Source: Bacteroidota bacterium (lineage in GTDB: Bacteria > Bacteroidota > Bacteroidia > Bacteroidales > FEN-979). From it: a stretch of 64,000 nt of DNA. Both the position numbers and the translations under genes were made by a program. The notes under the pieces are model-generated. The model searched no databases. It was not told the DNA's origin and worked only from the letters and a program-made list of their open reading frames with translations. The stretch spans positions 124,001-188,000 of the forward strand of contig JAPLDK010000074.1 of the NCBI GenBank assembly GCA_026391775.1, in the 5' to 3' direction. Below are positions 28,216 to 36,785 of the stretch, piece by piece; the first letter of the stretch is position 1, and the number at the start of each line of letters is the position of its first letter.

Positions 28216-28830
28216 ATGGAAAATCATAACGAACCATTGTATCTTTATCCGGTCTGGATCAGATTGTGGCATATTCTGAACGCCCTTTTCTGCCTCACCC
28301 TTATCATTACAGGCCTTAGTATACAATTTTCAAATCCGACCATTATAGTGAAATTCAGGGCTGCAGTCGCTGTTCATAATGTTGCAGGGGTACTACTGTC
28401 TATTAACTACCTGATCTTTTTCCTTGGCAACCTGTTTACCAAAAACGGAGCCTATTACGTCATTGAAGTCAGGGGGTTTTTTACTCGGTTGAAATCACAG
28501 TTTCATCATTATACAATTGGTGTTTTCAAAAATGAAAATGCACCTTTCCCGGTAACAATGGAATCAAAATTCAATCCTCTTCAGCAGTTTTCTTATGTGG
28601 CGATTATGTATGCTGTGCTCCCCCTGGTGATCCTTTCAGGTATAGGATTATTATATCCGGAAATCACAGTGCACAGTCTTATTGGGATTAGTGGACTGGA
28701 TTACACAGACTTGCTGCATCTTTTATGCGGTTTCATTGTTACTATCTTCATGTGTATTCATATATATTTCTGCACTTTCGGTAAAACGACTTTAAGCAAT
28801 TTCAAGAGTATTATTAACGGATATCATTGA
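28216..28830 (+). CDS. Cytochrome b561-like membrane subunit
   Basis: A protein of 204 residues with four to five hydrophobic helices. Histidines inside or next to helices (His19, His54, His168, His182) suit two b hemes as in FdnI/HyaC-type subunits. The start IRLWHILNALFCLTLIITG is typical of that family. It would join quinone chemistry in the membrane to the heptaheme cytochrome encoded two bases upstream. Confidence 0.85.
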   Translation: MENHNEPLYLYPVWIRLWHILNALFCLTLIITGLSIQFSNPTIIVKFRAAVAVHNVAGVLLSINYLIFFLGNLFTKNGAYYVIEVRGFFTRLKSQFHHYTIGVFKNENAPFPVTMESKFNPLQQFSYVAIMYAVLPLVILSGIGLLYPEITVHSLIGISGLDYTDLLHLLCGFIVTIFMCIHIYFCTFGKTTLSNFKSIINGYH

Positions 28831-28847
28831 ATCCATTATAATTTTCA

Positions 28848-29813
28848 TTGATCGTGGAAGAAGAACAGAGCAATAACAAGAATTCCAGGCGACAGTTCCT
28901 GAAAAAAGGCTTACTGGCCGGGGCAGCGGTAGCCGCAGGCGGAGGGATGCTAAATGCATATTCCGAAAACCCTGCCGGCGAATCCGGAGAAAAGGTAAAA
29001 GTGATGACAACTAATGGTGAGATCATGGAAGTTGATAAAGCTATGCTGAAACTTCCAAGAGTTTCTGTCGCTGAATCTCACCTGGGAATTCCAGGAAAGA
29101 AATTCGTCATGGTGATTGATCTTGGAAAATGTAAAAATGCACGCAAATGCGTTGAAGCATGCCAGAGAGGTCACCACCTTCCGAAAAGCCAGGAATTCAT
29201 GAAAGTTTACCTGTTACAGGACTCCGAAAAAACTTCGCCATACTGGTTCCCAAAACCCTGTTTCCATTGTGATAATCCATTATGCGTGAGCGTATGCCCT
29301 GTAGGAGCTACATTCAAACGCACCGATGGCATTGTATTAATTGATAACAACCGCTGCATAGGTTGTAAATTCTGCATGACAGGATGCCCTTATTCAACCA
29401 GGGTGTTTGCATGGAAACATTACCCCGAATTTGACGAGGATAAGGAACCTTATTCACCGGAAGCAAGCAGCCCGGGCAAAGAAGGCACTGTTTCCAAATG
29501 TGATTTCTGTCCCGATCTTATTCGTGTCGGAAAAGTACCTTATTGCGTTTCTGCATGTCCCATGGGGGTTATTTATTTTGGTGATGTGGATGAAGATACA
29601 GTGACCAACGGCACGGAAACTTATCAGTTCAGTGAATTGATCCGTGATCGTGCAGGGTACCGTTATCTCGAAGTTCTCGGAACCAGGCCATGCGTGTATT
29701 ATCTCCCACCTGTCGACCGTCAATTCCCTGTTGATCGCGGGTTTAATGATCTCGATGAGAGTATTAAAAACAGATATATCAATACACCTTACGCAAAAAA
29801 ACATAAGCTGTAG
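28848..29813 (+). CDS. Tat-exported four-cluster Fe-S protein (NrfC/PsrB/HybA type)
   Basis: About 321 residues. The start is TTG at 28848 or GTG at 28854, as no ATG fits. A perfect twin-arginine motif SRRQFLK (residues 13-19) precedes a hydrophobic stretch, so the folded protein goes to the periplasm. Cysteines form four cluster sites: C95/C101/C105, C138/C141/C146/C150, C170/C173/C176/C180 and C218/C221/C233/C237. In the first site position 98 is alanine where the second cysteine is expected, so that site may hold a [3Fe-4S] cluster or recruit another ligand such as Cys at RPC near residue 283. It pairs with the NrfD protein encoded two bases downstream. Confidence 0.9.
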   Translation: MIVEEEQSNNKNSRRQFLKKGLLAGAAVAAGGGMLNAYSENPAGESGEKVKVMTTNGEIMEVDKAMLKLPRVSVAESHLGIPGKKFVMVIDLGKCKNARKCVEACQRGHHLPKSQEFMKVYLLQDSEKTSPYWFPKPCFHCDNPLCVSVCPVGATFKRTDGIVLIDNNRCIGCKFCMTGCPYSTRVFAWKHYPEFDEDKEPYSPEASSPGKEGTVSKCDFCPDLIRVGKVPYCVSACPMGVIYFGDVDEDTVTNGTETYQFSELIRDRAGYRYLEVLGTRPCVYYLPPVDRQFPVDRGFNDLDESIKNRYINTPYAKKHKL

Positions 29814-29815
29814 CC

Positions 29816-31129
29816 ATGGAAAATAACGAAAAAACCTTACTGAAAGAGTTTGCTCCTCAGATTGAAAGAACAGGCATTCAGGGTTATGTATGGATACTTT
29901 TCCTGCTTGCCGTGATCGGATTAGGTGTTTATGCGTTTATCCAGCAGGTGACAAAAGGACATATTGTAACCGGCATGCGCGACAATGTTGTGTGGGGCAT
30001 TTACATTGTAAATTTCATTTTTTTCATGGGTGTCAGCTATGCCGGCGCTCTTATCTCCGGCACCTTGCACCTGTTCAAGACCGCATGGAGAAAACCTGTA
30101 ATAAGGATGGCCGAATTCATTACCATCATTTCCCTTCTTATAGGACCAGGATATATCCTTCTTTGTATCGGCAGGCTTGACAAACTGCATTACCTGGTAC
30201 TGCATGGCAGGATACAATCACCGATCACATGGGACGTCATAGCAATTTCAACAGATATCTTCGGCTGTCTTATTTTTCTTTACCTGGCTATTTTAAGGGA
30301 TCTCGCAAATATGAGAGACTTTGAAGAACTTCAGCTGCCTAAATGGAGAAAAAAACTGTATAAAATACTCGCCCTCGGATATACAGGAACCGAGGAACAA
30401 AAGAAAAGACTGGAAAGGGCAACAAATATTATGGCGACAATGGTAATCGCCATTGCAATCATTGTGTACTCAGTATTGGCATGGATCTTTAGCGTGACCC
30501 TGCAGCCCGGTTGGCATAGTACTATTTTCGGGCCATACTTCGTTATTGCCGCTGTGTATTCAGGCAGCGCCGTACTTATACTTACTATGTGGTTTTTCCG
30601 GAAGGTGTATCATCTTGAAGAATATATTACAAAGAAACACTTTGTAGCAGTAGGTGTGATAATGCTTGTACTGGCGGCATTCTTCGGATATTTTACTTTC
30701 AGCGATTACCTTACCAAATGGTACGGTTCAGAAAAAAATGATGAACTCCTGATCCAGCTTCTTTTTAAGGAATTCTATTGGCCCTTTATTATCTCCAATT
30801 ATATCGGTGTATTGTTGCCTTTGCTTGTTGTAGGGATCGCCCGGCTCCGTACCATTACAAACATCACATTAACCTCTGTGGTTGTTATCATTGCACTCTG
30901 GCTTAACCGCTACCTGATTGTCATTCCCACCCTTCAATCACCTTACCTCCCTATTCAGGATTCCAGGGTGGAATGGAATATTTATTCATCAACCTGGGTT
31001 GAATGGAGCCTTACTGCTGCCGGCATAGCACTTTTCTGCCTGCTTTTCACAATTGCCTCCAAATTCATTCCTATTGTCACTGTTGCTGGTAACACGCAGG
31101 AAGCCAAACCAGAAGACGTTTTAGTATAA
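29816..31129 (+). CDS. NrfD/PsrC family membrane quinone-interacting subunit
   Basis: A protein of 437 residues with about ten membrane helices, the larger form of NrfD seen in HmcC, QrcD and ActC-type proteins. Conserved features include DNVVWGIYIVNFIFFMG near the start and RLDKLHYLVLHGR. Such subunits bind menaquinone and exchange electrons with a periplasmic Fe-S partner, here the preceding gene product. No molybdopterin catalytic subunit is next to it, unlike Psr, Nrf or Qrc loci, so the Hmc-type arrangement is the closest comparison. Confidence 0.9.
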   Translation: MENNEKTLLKEFAPQIERTGIQGYVWILFLLAVIGLGVYAFIQQVTKGHIVTGMRDNVVWGIYIVNFIFFMGVSYAGALISGTLHLFKTAWRKPVIRMAEFITIISLLIGPGYILLCIGRLDKLHYLVLHGRIQSPITWDVIAISTDIFGCLIFLYLAILRDLANMRDFEELQLPKWRKKLYKILALGYTGTEEQKKRLERATNIMATMVIAIAIIVYSVLAWIFSVTLQPGWHSTIFGPYFVIAAVYSGSAVLILTMWFFRKVYHLEEYITKKHFVAVGVIMLVLAAFFGYFTFSDYLTKWYGSEKNDELLIQLLFKEFYWPFIISNYIGVLLPLLVVGIARLRTITNITLTSVVVIIALWLNRYLIVIPTLQSPYLPIQDSRVEWNIYSSTWVEWSLTAAGIALFCLLFTIASKFIPIVTVAGNTQEAKPEDVLV

Positions 31130-31149
31130 ATCATTTCATCCCGGAAATC

Positions 31150-32046
31150 ATGAAAAGAAATTTATACAGGATTATTTTTCTCTCAGCGATAATGATGCTT
31201 TTCGCTCCCTCCCTGGTGCCAGCGCAAGAAAAAACCGACAGCAGCGCCGTTCAGGAGTCCCGGCTTACTTTTTCATATTTGTGTACCTCCAATGATTCGG
31301 TTTGCCTTACAGCAAACCTGTTTGTTAAAAAGGAGAGTGACACCTATGGACTGAAGAATGCAACAATTGAATTCTTATCAACCCAGGATAATAAATTCAT
31401 TCCCCTGGGATCTGCTGTTACCGACCAGGATGGAACTGCAATATTGAGTGTTGTAATAAATAAACTGCATCCGGGAAAAGATGGCATGATCTCATATACG
31501 GCTAAATTTGCAGGCACTCTAAAATATACTAAAACTTCAGCGACTTTCATCGCAGAACCAGCAAAACTTCGTCTTGCATTCAATGTACAGGATTCCATCC
31601 GTTATCTTAACGTTATAGGGACCCGTAAAGACCCTAAAGGTCAGGATGTTGCCCTTCCAAAGGAAACCGTGATCCTTTATATTCCCCGCCTTTTCAGCCT
31701 TCTGAAAATAGGAGAAGTTGCACTGGATGAACAGGGCAAAGCAAGTTTTGAATTTCCAGGTGATATTGTAGGTGATACTCTCGGAAACCTTAATATCATC
31801 GCCAAAATAGAGGAAAACGAAAAATACGGTTTTGTTCAGGGCACTGCAATTATCAACTGGGGTGTCCCAAAACAGTATTACAAGGCAGAAGTTCCTTCGC
31901 GCGAACTCTGGACCCCAATAGCTCCTTTGTGGATGATCATTACACTGATCATTATGCTTGCAGGTGTATGGGCCCATTATGTTTATGCTGTATGGGAGCT
32001 GATCATGATCAAACAGGCTAGCAAAAAAGACCAGCCTCCACTCTGA
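31150..32046 (+). CDS. Unrecognised periplasmic protein with C-terminal membrane anchor, last gene of the redox operon
   Basis: A protein of 298 residues. A signal peptide ends near PAQEK. Residues ~30-240 appear to form two beta-sandwich domains of Ig-like type (LKNATIEFLS, TDQDGTAILSVV, LDEQGKASFEFP). One helix (about 253-275) anchors the protein, followed by a short cytoplasmic tail. There are only two cysteines and no cofactor motif. Its place 20 bases after the NrfD gene suggests a structural or assembly part of the complex. I do not recognise the family. Confidence 0.75.
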   Translation: MKRNLYRIIFLSAIMMLFAPSLVPAQEKTDSSAVQESRLTFSYLCTSNDSVCLTANLFVKKESDTYGLKNATIEFLSTQDNKFIPLGSAVTDQDGTAILSVVINKLHPGKDGMISYTAKFAGTLKYTKTSATFIAEPAKLRLAFNVQDSIRYLNVIGTRKDPKGQDVALPKETVILYIPRLFSLLKIGEVALDEQGKASFEFPGDIVGDTLGNLNIIAKIEENEKYGFVQGTAIINWGVPKQYYKAEVPSRELWTPIAPLWMIITLIIMLAGVWAHYVYAVWELIMIKQASKKDQPPL

Positions 32047-32064
32047 GTTAAAGCTCTTTTTATG

Positions 32065-32072
32065 TAGCTTTG
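32065..32072 (+). promoter_or_regulatory. -7 element of the riboflavin kinase gene
   Basis: TAGCTTTG is a perfect TAnnTTTG ending five bases before the ATG at 32078. The transcript would be leaderless or nearly so, if this element is used. Confidence 0.5.
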
Positions 32073-32077
32073 GCCCG

Positions 32078-32548
32078 ATGATCACAGGGTCCATATATTC
32101 ATCCTCAGAAGAGGTTTCTGATGGTAAAATAAAATTTGCCCGGCAATCCGCTGAGGGTAATACTATCAGTGGAACCGTAGTTCATGGAAACCACCTTGGA
32201 AGGACTCTAGGTTTTCCCACTGCCAACATTAAACCTCATAAGGACCAGCCACCCATGATCCCAAACGGAGTGTACCTGGTGAGTGTTTCATTGAATGCCA
32301 GGACATTTTCCGGATTGTGCAATATTGGCCATCGTCCAACTATTGGTGGAAAAGACCTCGTGATCGAAGTAAATATCCTTGCCTTCTCAGAAGATATTTA
32401 TGGGAAAGAGATCTCTGTAAGGATTCTGAGAGCTATCAGAAAAGAAAGAAAATTTAAAGATCTTGAACAGCTTGTTAATCAGATCAAACGTGATAAGACA
32501 AAGGCAATAAAGATACTCTCAGCGCTGAATAAGGATAAGACCGGCTGA
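32078..32548 (+). CDS. Stand-alone riboflavin kinase domain (RibF C-terminal half)
   Basis: A protein of 156 residues. It carries the full riboflavin kinase domain: GNHLGRTLGFPTANI (ATP site), PNGVYLVSV, CNIGHRPTIGG and the catalytic-glutamate strand EVNILAF, ending IRKERKF. Normal bacterial RibF is about 310 residues, with an FMN adenylyltransferase domain in front. Here that domain is absent, although the first ~28 residues (YSSSEEVSDGKIKFARQ) still look like the linker helix of RibF. It should make FMN but not FAD. It overlaps the end of the convergent gldH by 30 bases. It may be a trimmed duplicate of ribF that stayed in use. Confidence 0.85.
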   Translation: MITGSIYSSSEEVSDGKIKFARQSAEGNTISGTVVHGNHLGRTLGFPTANIKPHKDQPPMIPNGVYLVSVSLNARTFSGLCNIGHRPTIGGKDLVIEVNILAFSEDIYGKEISVRILRAIRKERKFKDLEQLVNQIKRDKTKAIKILSALNKDKTG

Positions 32549-33004
32549 ATAAACCCCCTCTGTCTCCATCCTCGGGTTAAGGTTCTCAATTTCAACTTTC
32601 AGGATCCCTTTCACTGAACAGTACAGGTTCTTTTTAAGAACCAGACGTGTAATACAAGTGTCTCCGCTTAAGGTTCCAGCAAATAAACCATTTTTATCTT
32701 TGACCTGGATCTGATATTCCTTTATCCTTTCTTCTCCAGAAGGTGTATTAAGAACCATGTTCAAAGGGAGATCATTATAAGCAAAGCTTTTTGCACAGCG
32801 AAGTTCAAAAACAATATCATACGATTTTTTCATCTCCACGATCGGAAATTCATATTTCAGAATGTTATACCTCTGCCAGGATTTATTTGAAAATGAGATA
32901 CTTTTTTCAGCCGGTTTGACACGGATGCATGCAGTCACTATAATTAAAATGATCAACAGCCAATTCAATGATGTTTTTTGTCGCTTAAAGGGATATTGTG
33001 TCAT
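32519..33004 (-). CDS. gldH: GldH-like gliding motility lipoprotein
   Basis: A protein of 161 residues with a hydrophobic leader and lipobox VTAC (Cys26). The pattern YDIVFELRC...FAYNDLPLNMVLNTPSG, then GLFAGTLSGDTCI and IENLNPRMETEGVYSAGL, is that of GldH. In Flavobacterium GldH is needed for gliding and surface secretion, and non-gliding Bacteroidota keep the gene too. Its start overlaps the end of the histidine kinase gene by 20 bases, so the two form one operon. Confidence 0.78.
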   Translation of the reverse strand: MTQYPFKRQKTSLNWLLIILIIVTACIRVKPAEKSISFSNKSWQRYNILKYEFPIVEMKKSYDIVFELRCAKSFAYNDLPLNMVLNTPSGEERIKEYQIQVKDKNGLFAGTLSGDTCITRLVLKKNLYCSVKGILKVEIENLNPRMETEGVYSAGLILIQR

Positions 33005-36000
33005 AATGAAGCGGGATAGTTACTGTGAAGACTGTTCCGTCTCTTCCTGATGCGAATTTAACATCCCCACCCATACCTCTGATAATTCCCCTGACAATTG
33101 CCAGGCCCAATCCGGCCCCGCCTGATTTTGTAGTAAAGTTGGGGAGGAAGATCTTTTCATAAATTTCATCAGGGATTCCATCTCCGTTATCCGCAATATC
33201 AACACTATAAAGATTTCCCAGTTTTTGAACCGCAATTTTTACCAGGCCATTTTCCTTTTTGCTGATGGCCTGAGTGGCATTGTTCAAAAGATTTGTGAAT
33301 ACCCTTACGAGCTGTTTCTTATCACCAATAATAATGGCTGATCCTTCTGATTTATCCAGGATAATCTGAATATTTTCAAGGCCATTGTACATGGATATCA
33401 CGGAGTTTAAGATCTCAACAAGATCCAGATGTTCTGCAAAGGGAAGCGGCATTTTGGCGAAATCCGAAAACTCTGAAGCTATTGCTGAAAGCGAATCAAT
33501 CTGCTCCGTCATGATCTTCGTAAAACGCTGAATCCTGAGATTAAAATCACCCGATTTGTCATCCCATGCTTTTCGCAGATGCTGCACACTAAGTTTCATT
33601 GGGGTCAGAGGATTTTTAATTTCATGTGCAACCTGCCTTGCCATTTCCCTCCATGCACTTTCCCGTTCCGATTTGGCCAACTGGTCTACGCTAAATGCCA
33701 GTTCATCAATTAAACGGTTGTATTCCTCTACCAGCCGTCCGATTTCGTCGTGGTGGTTCCAGTGGATTTTTTCGTTGCGTTTTCCCAACTGAAAGCCCTC
33801 CATTCTGCTGACAAGGATACCTAAAGGAGCAGAAAGATAACGTGAAATAGCAATTGAGATAAAAGCACTTATCAGGATGAATAAAATATACAGGTTCATG
33901 AAAGCTACCAGAAAATCATTGATCTCCTTTTTAAGGTCCTCCTGGCGCGAGAAAAAAGGTAAATTTATATATGCAAGCAGCTCATTCTTATCATTATATA
34001 AAGGGAAGTACGCAGATGTATAGTTATAAATACCTATCCTTTCATCCTGGAAGAATACAGATTGCCTGTTTTTTTTCAGATCCGCGAAGGCTCCGGGATT
34101 CATTCTTCCTGAAATAAGGCCTTCATCGAAAACCTGGGGCCTGCTAGATAACATCAATTTTCCGGATAAAGAATACATATTGACATCTGTATAAAACATT
34201 CCTGAGAGTCTCTGCAGATTTTCCTCAAGAACGGCTTTATCAAGCTTCTCAAGATTTTCAGTCTCCCCGTACTTGTCCTCCATTTCTGTTAAAACCGACA
34301 AGGTCCGTTCACTAAAGGAATCCATGTTCTTAAGGTTGTTGAGCCTTATCAGAAAATACAGCAGAAGACCTCCAAGAATTAGAAAAGAAACAACAATGAT
34401 CCCAACGTTAGCGATTTGAAACCGGTTTTTCAATGTTATAAATGAGAACTCACGAAACATGTCAGGTTTGAAAATCAAATTTAAAACCAGGGTCAGGAAT
34501 GAAAATATTATAAAGAGGTAGGATACGGGTGAAACAATTCCCAGTAAGCTGTCGTCCTTTTTACTTATCACAAGTACCCTTGATTTATCCATCCTGTATT
34601 TGTAATGATCCATCCCGCCCGAATTAAAAAAAGCAGCATTGGCAAACGAGGGCAGAAGATCATTAAACCTCATTGGGTAAGAAAATTTTCCTGTTTTATA
34701 GACTAATGCCCCTCCCTGGTACATTGCATAGGAATAATTGCTAAGATCGGGTATATTCATAATCCTCCTGTCGATAAGCAGTTCAGGATATCCCAGGTCC
34801 TTTGCTGGAGTTTTAGCATTAAATTCAATATAGATTTTCACTCCGGGCTTTTTGACAACTTCCGTGGAATCTGAAGGTTCAAGGATAGCCAGATAAGTCT
34901 CTATTCCTGTTCCATAATCAAGGAAAAACAGATTCGGATTTGTAGTTTTTTCTCCCACTTTTGCACAAACCTGACGAAAATACTGTTCGCAATCAAAAAC
35001 ATATCCTCTTGGCTGGATCCTTAACATTTTGCCAGGATTACAGACTGTTATCTGTACGGTAAACCGGTTCCAGAACTCCCTGATATAGTTTGATTTGATC
35101 CTCTTGATCAAACCCTCTTCCTTAGTGGCGTCAAAACCTCTGACTATAGCATGGATTGCAGTATCACTCAAGAGTTTGCGTTCCAGGTTGTTGTACAGAA
35201 GTTCAGTAACAGGATTTTTCTCGGTTGCAAGCTTAATGGCAATTAGTTTTCTCTCTTCTCTTTCTCTTGAATTACCGGCAAAATTGAAAATGGTTGAAAC
35301 GAGCACAGCCATCCAAAACATAGGTAATATAATATTGGCAAAGGGGCTGCTCTTTGTTTTTTCAATGAAATAAAATAAAAGCAGAGATAAATAGCCTGCA
35401 AAAAGGATTGCCAGAATAATCGAAATTCTTATATCCCACCAAAGCACGCCCAACAAAAAAACACAAACTGTTGTAACAACAATAAAAATTGCTTTTGTAA
35501 TAGTGTTACAGGAATCGGCAAATGACCCAGCTGTCTTTGATAACAGGTAAAAAGCTATTATAAGGCAGTAAACGATTAGCAGGCCAATAATACTCTGAGA
35601 CCCGATTTTTGAAATGTCCTTAAGATCAATCGAAAAGGAAGAATTTTTTACGATATCCTCAAGCCCAAGGCAAAGAATTATATATATTGTCAAAATAAAT
35701 ACAATTGCTACCCAGGCAGAAAATATTCCTCCTGATGCTTGTTGGCTGGAAAGTAATCTTTCCCTGAACAGTTTCCTATATGCAACATATGCAATCAGCA
35801 GTATTATAAAGCTATTGATCAAATAGTCGCCTGCAGATGGTAGAAGTATGGAGGAAGAATAGTAAAGAGGTGAAAATAATGCCGTTGTATAGAGTGCTTT
35901 GGGGAAATTAAAAGCGGCCTGAATAATTCGTAAAAGTAACACATCGGCAATAAAGCAAATAACCAAAAGCAATGGTTTGTTCCTGAGCCATTTAATCGAA

Positions 36001-36704
36001 GCATAACCGTAATATATTGCCAGGCAAAGCGAAAAAAATGATAGAAAAAAAAGGAAAACAAGAAGGTATACCGAATTATTATAGGAGGGTGTGTAACCTG
36101 AAAAGTCAATTGAAAAAAGCGGTTTGCCTGTCAGGGATAATACTCCCTTTCCTTTCTTAGCAGCAGTGATGCCAATATCCCATGGAATACTGAAATCCTT
36201 TTGAAATGAATTTTCAAGATACTCATTCTCAAAGGAGTATTCTTGTTTAATCAATATAAAGCATACAATTTTCGTATCTCCATTTTTTGCTGTAATTATA
36301 TCATACCAGCCATTAGATAATTTCTGTATCCTTTCTTCATTTTCCAACTGAGATGTAATCAACTCTTCAACTGAATTGTCGGACCAATAAACCAGTCGAT
36401 TTTTGCTATAGTAATGGACAGTTATACCGGTTTTCATTATACCGGGTAAAATCCTTGTGAAAATTTTGCTGTCCTGGAACTCACCAGGAATCCTATTTAT
36501 ATATGTGATTTGTTTCAATATGTCATTTGCCTGTAGTTCCTTCTCTGAAATAATACGCTGGACCCTGGAAGTGATTTCTTCAGGGCTATTTACTTTTCGA
36601 AGATAAACCTCCGTTGAAATAAGACAGATTAAAAATAAACTTGCTGACAGAAGGGCAAATACTGCATAACTGATTGATTTTCTGTCTGATAAAAATGATT
36701 TCAT
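32985..36704 (-). CDS. Large multi-membrane-helix sensor histidine kinase
   Basis: A protein of 1239 residues. An N-terminal helix and a periplasmic loop precede a block of about eight helices (roughly 210-480). A second extracytoplasmic region follows, then more helices, a HAMP domain, and HisKA with VAHEIKNPLTPMKLS. The GHKL ATPase has an N-box with NLLNNATQAI, then DNGDGIP and GLGLAIVRGI. This layout matches NtrY-related kinases of Bacteroidota. No response regulator is adjacent. It forms an operon with gldH through a 20-base overlap. Confidence 0.88.
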   Translation of the reverse strand: MKSFLSDRKSISYAVFALLSASLFLICLISTEVYLRKVNSPEEITSRVQRIISEKELQANDILKQITYINRIPGEFQDSKIFTRILPGIMKTGITVHYYSKNRLVYWSDNSVEELITSQLENEERIQKLSNGWYDIITAKNGDTKIVCFILIKQEYSFENEYLENSFQKDFSIPWDIGITAAKKGKGVLSLTGKPLFSIDFSGYTPSYNNSVYLLVFLFFLSFFSLCLAIYYGYASIKWLRNKPLLLVICFIADVLLLRIIQAAFNFPKALYTTALFSPLYYSSSILLPSAGDYLINSFIILLIAYVAYRKLFRERLLSSQQASGGIFSAWVAIVFILTIYIILCLGLEDIVKNSSFSIDLKDISKIGSQSIIGLLIVYCLIIAFYLLSKTAGSFADSCNTITKAIFIVVTTVCVFLLGVLWWDIRISIILAILFAGYLSLLLFYFIEKTKSSPFANIILPMFWMAVLVSTIFNFAGNSREREERKLIAIKLATEKNPVTELLYNNLERKLLSDTAIHAIVRGFDATKEEGLIKRIKSNYIREFWNRFTVQITVCNPGKMLRIQPRGYVFDCEQYFRQVCAKVGEKTTNPNLFFLDYGTGIETYLAILEPSDSTEVVKKPGVKIYIEFNAKTPAKDLGYPELLIDRRIMNIPDLSNYSYAMYQGGALVYKTGKFSYPMRFNDLLPSFANAAFFNSGGMDHYKYRMDKSRVLVISKKDDSLLGIVSPVSYLFIIFSFLTLVLNLIFKPDMFREFSFITLKNRFQIANVGIIVVSFLILGGLLLYFLIRLNNLKNMDSFSERTLSVLTEMEDKYGETENLEKLDKAVLEENLQRLSGMFYTDVNMYSLSGKLMLSSRPQVFDEGLISGRMNPGAFADLKKNRQSVFFQDERIGIYNYTSAYFPLYNDKNELLAYINLPFFSRQEDLKKEINDFLVAFMNLYILFILISAFISIAISRYLSAPLGILVSRMEGFQLGKRNEKIHWNHHDEIGRLVEEYNRLIDELAFSVDQLAKSERESAWREMARQVAHEIKNPLTPMKLSVQHLRKAWDDKSGDFNLRIQRFTKIMTEQIDSLSAIASEFSDFAKMPLPFAEHLDLVEILNSVISMYNGLENIQIILDKSEGSAIIIGDKKQLVRVFTNLLNNATQAISKKENGLVKIAVQKLGNLYSVDIADNGDGIPDEIYEKIFLPNFTTKSGGAGLGLAIVRGIIRGMGGDVKFASGRDGTVFTVTIPLHYDTISL

Positions 36705-36785
36705 TAGACCTTCGATAAACCGTTATTTTTCCTTAAATGGGTTAACCATCCCAAAAAGGATTAGCGTTCGTCTGTGAGCTTAAAA

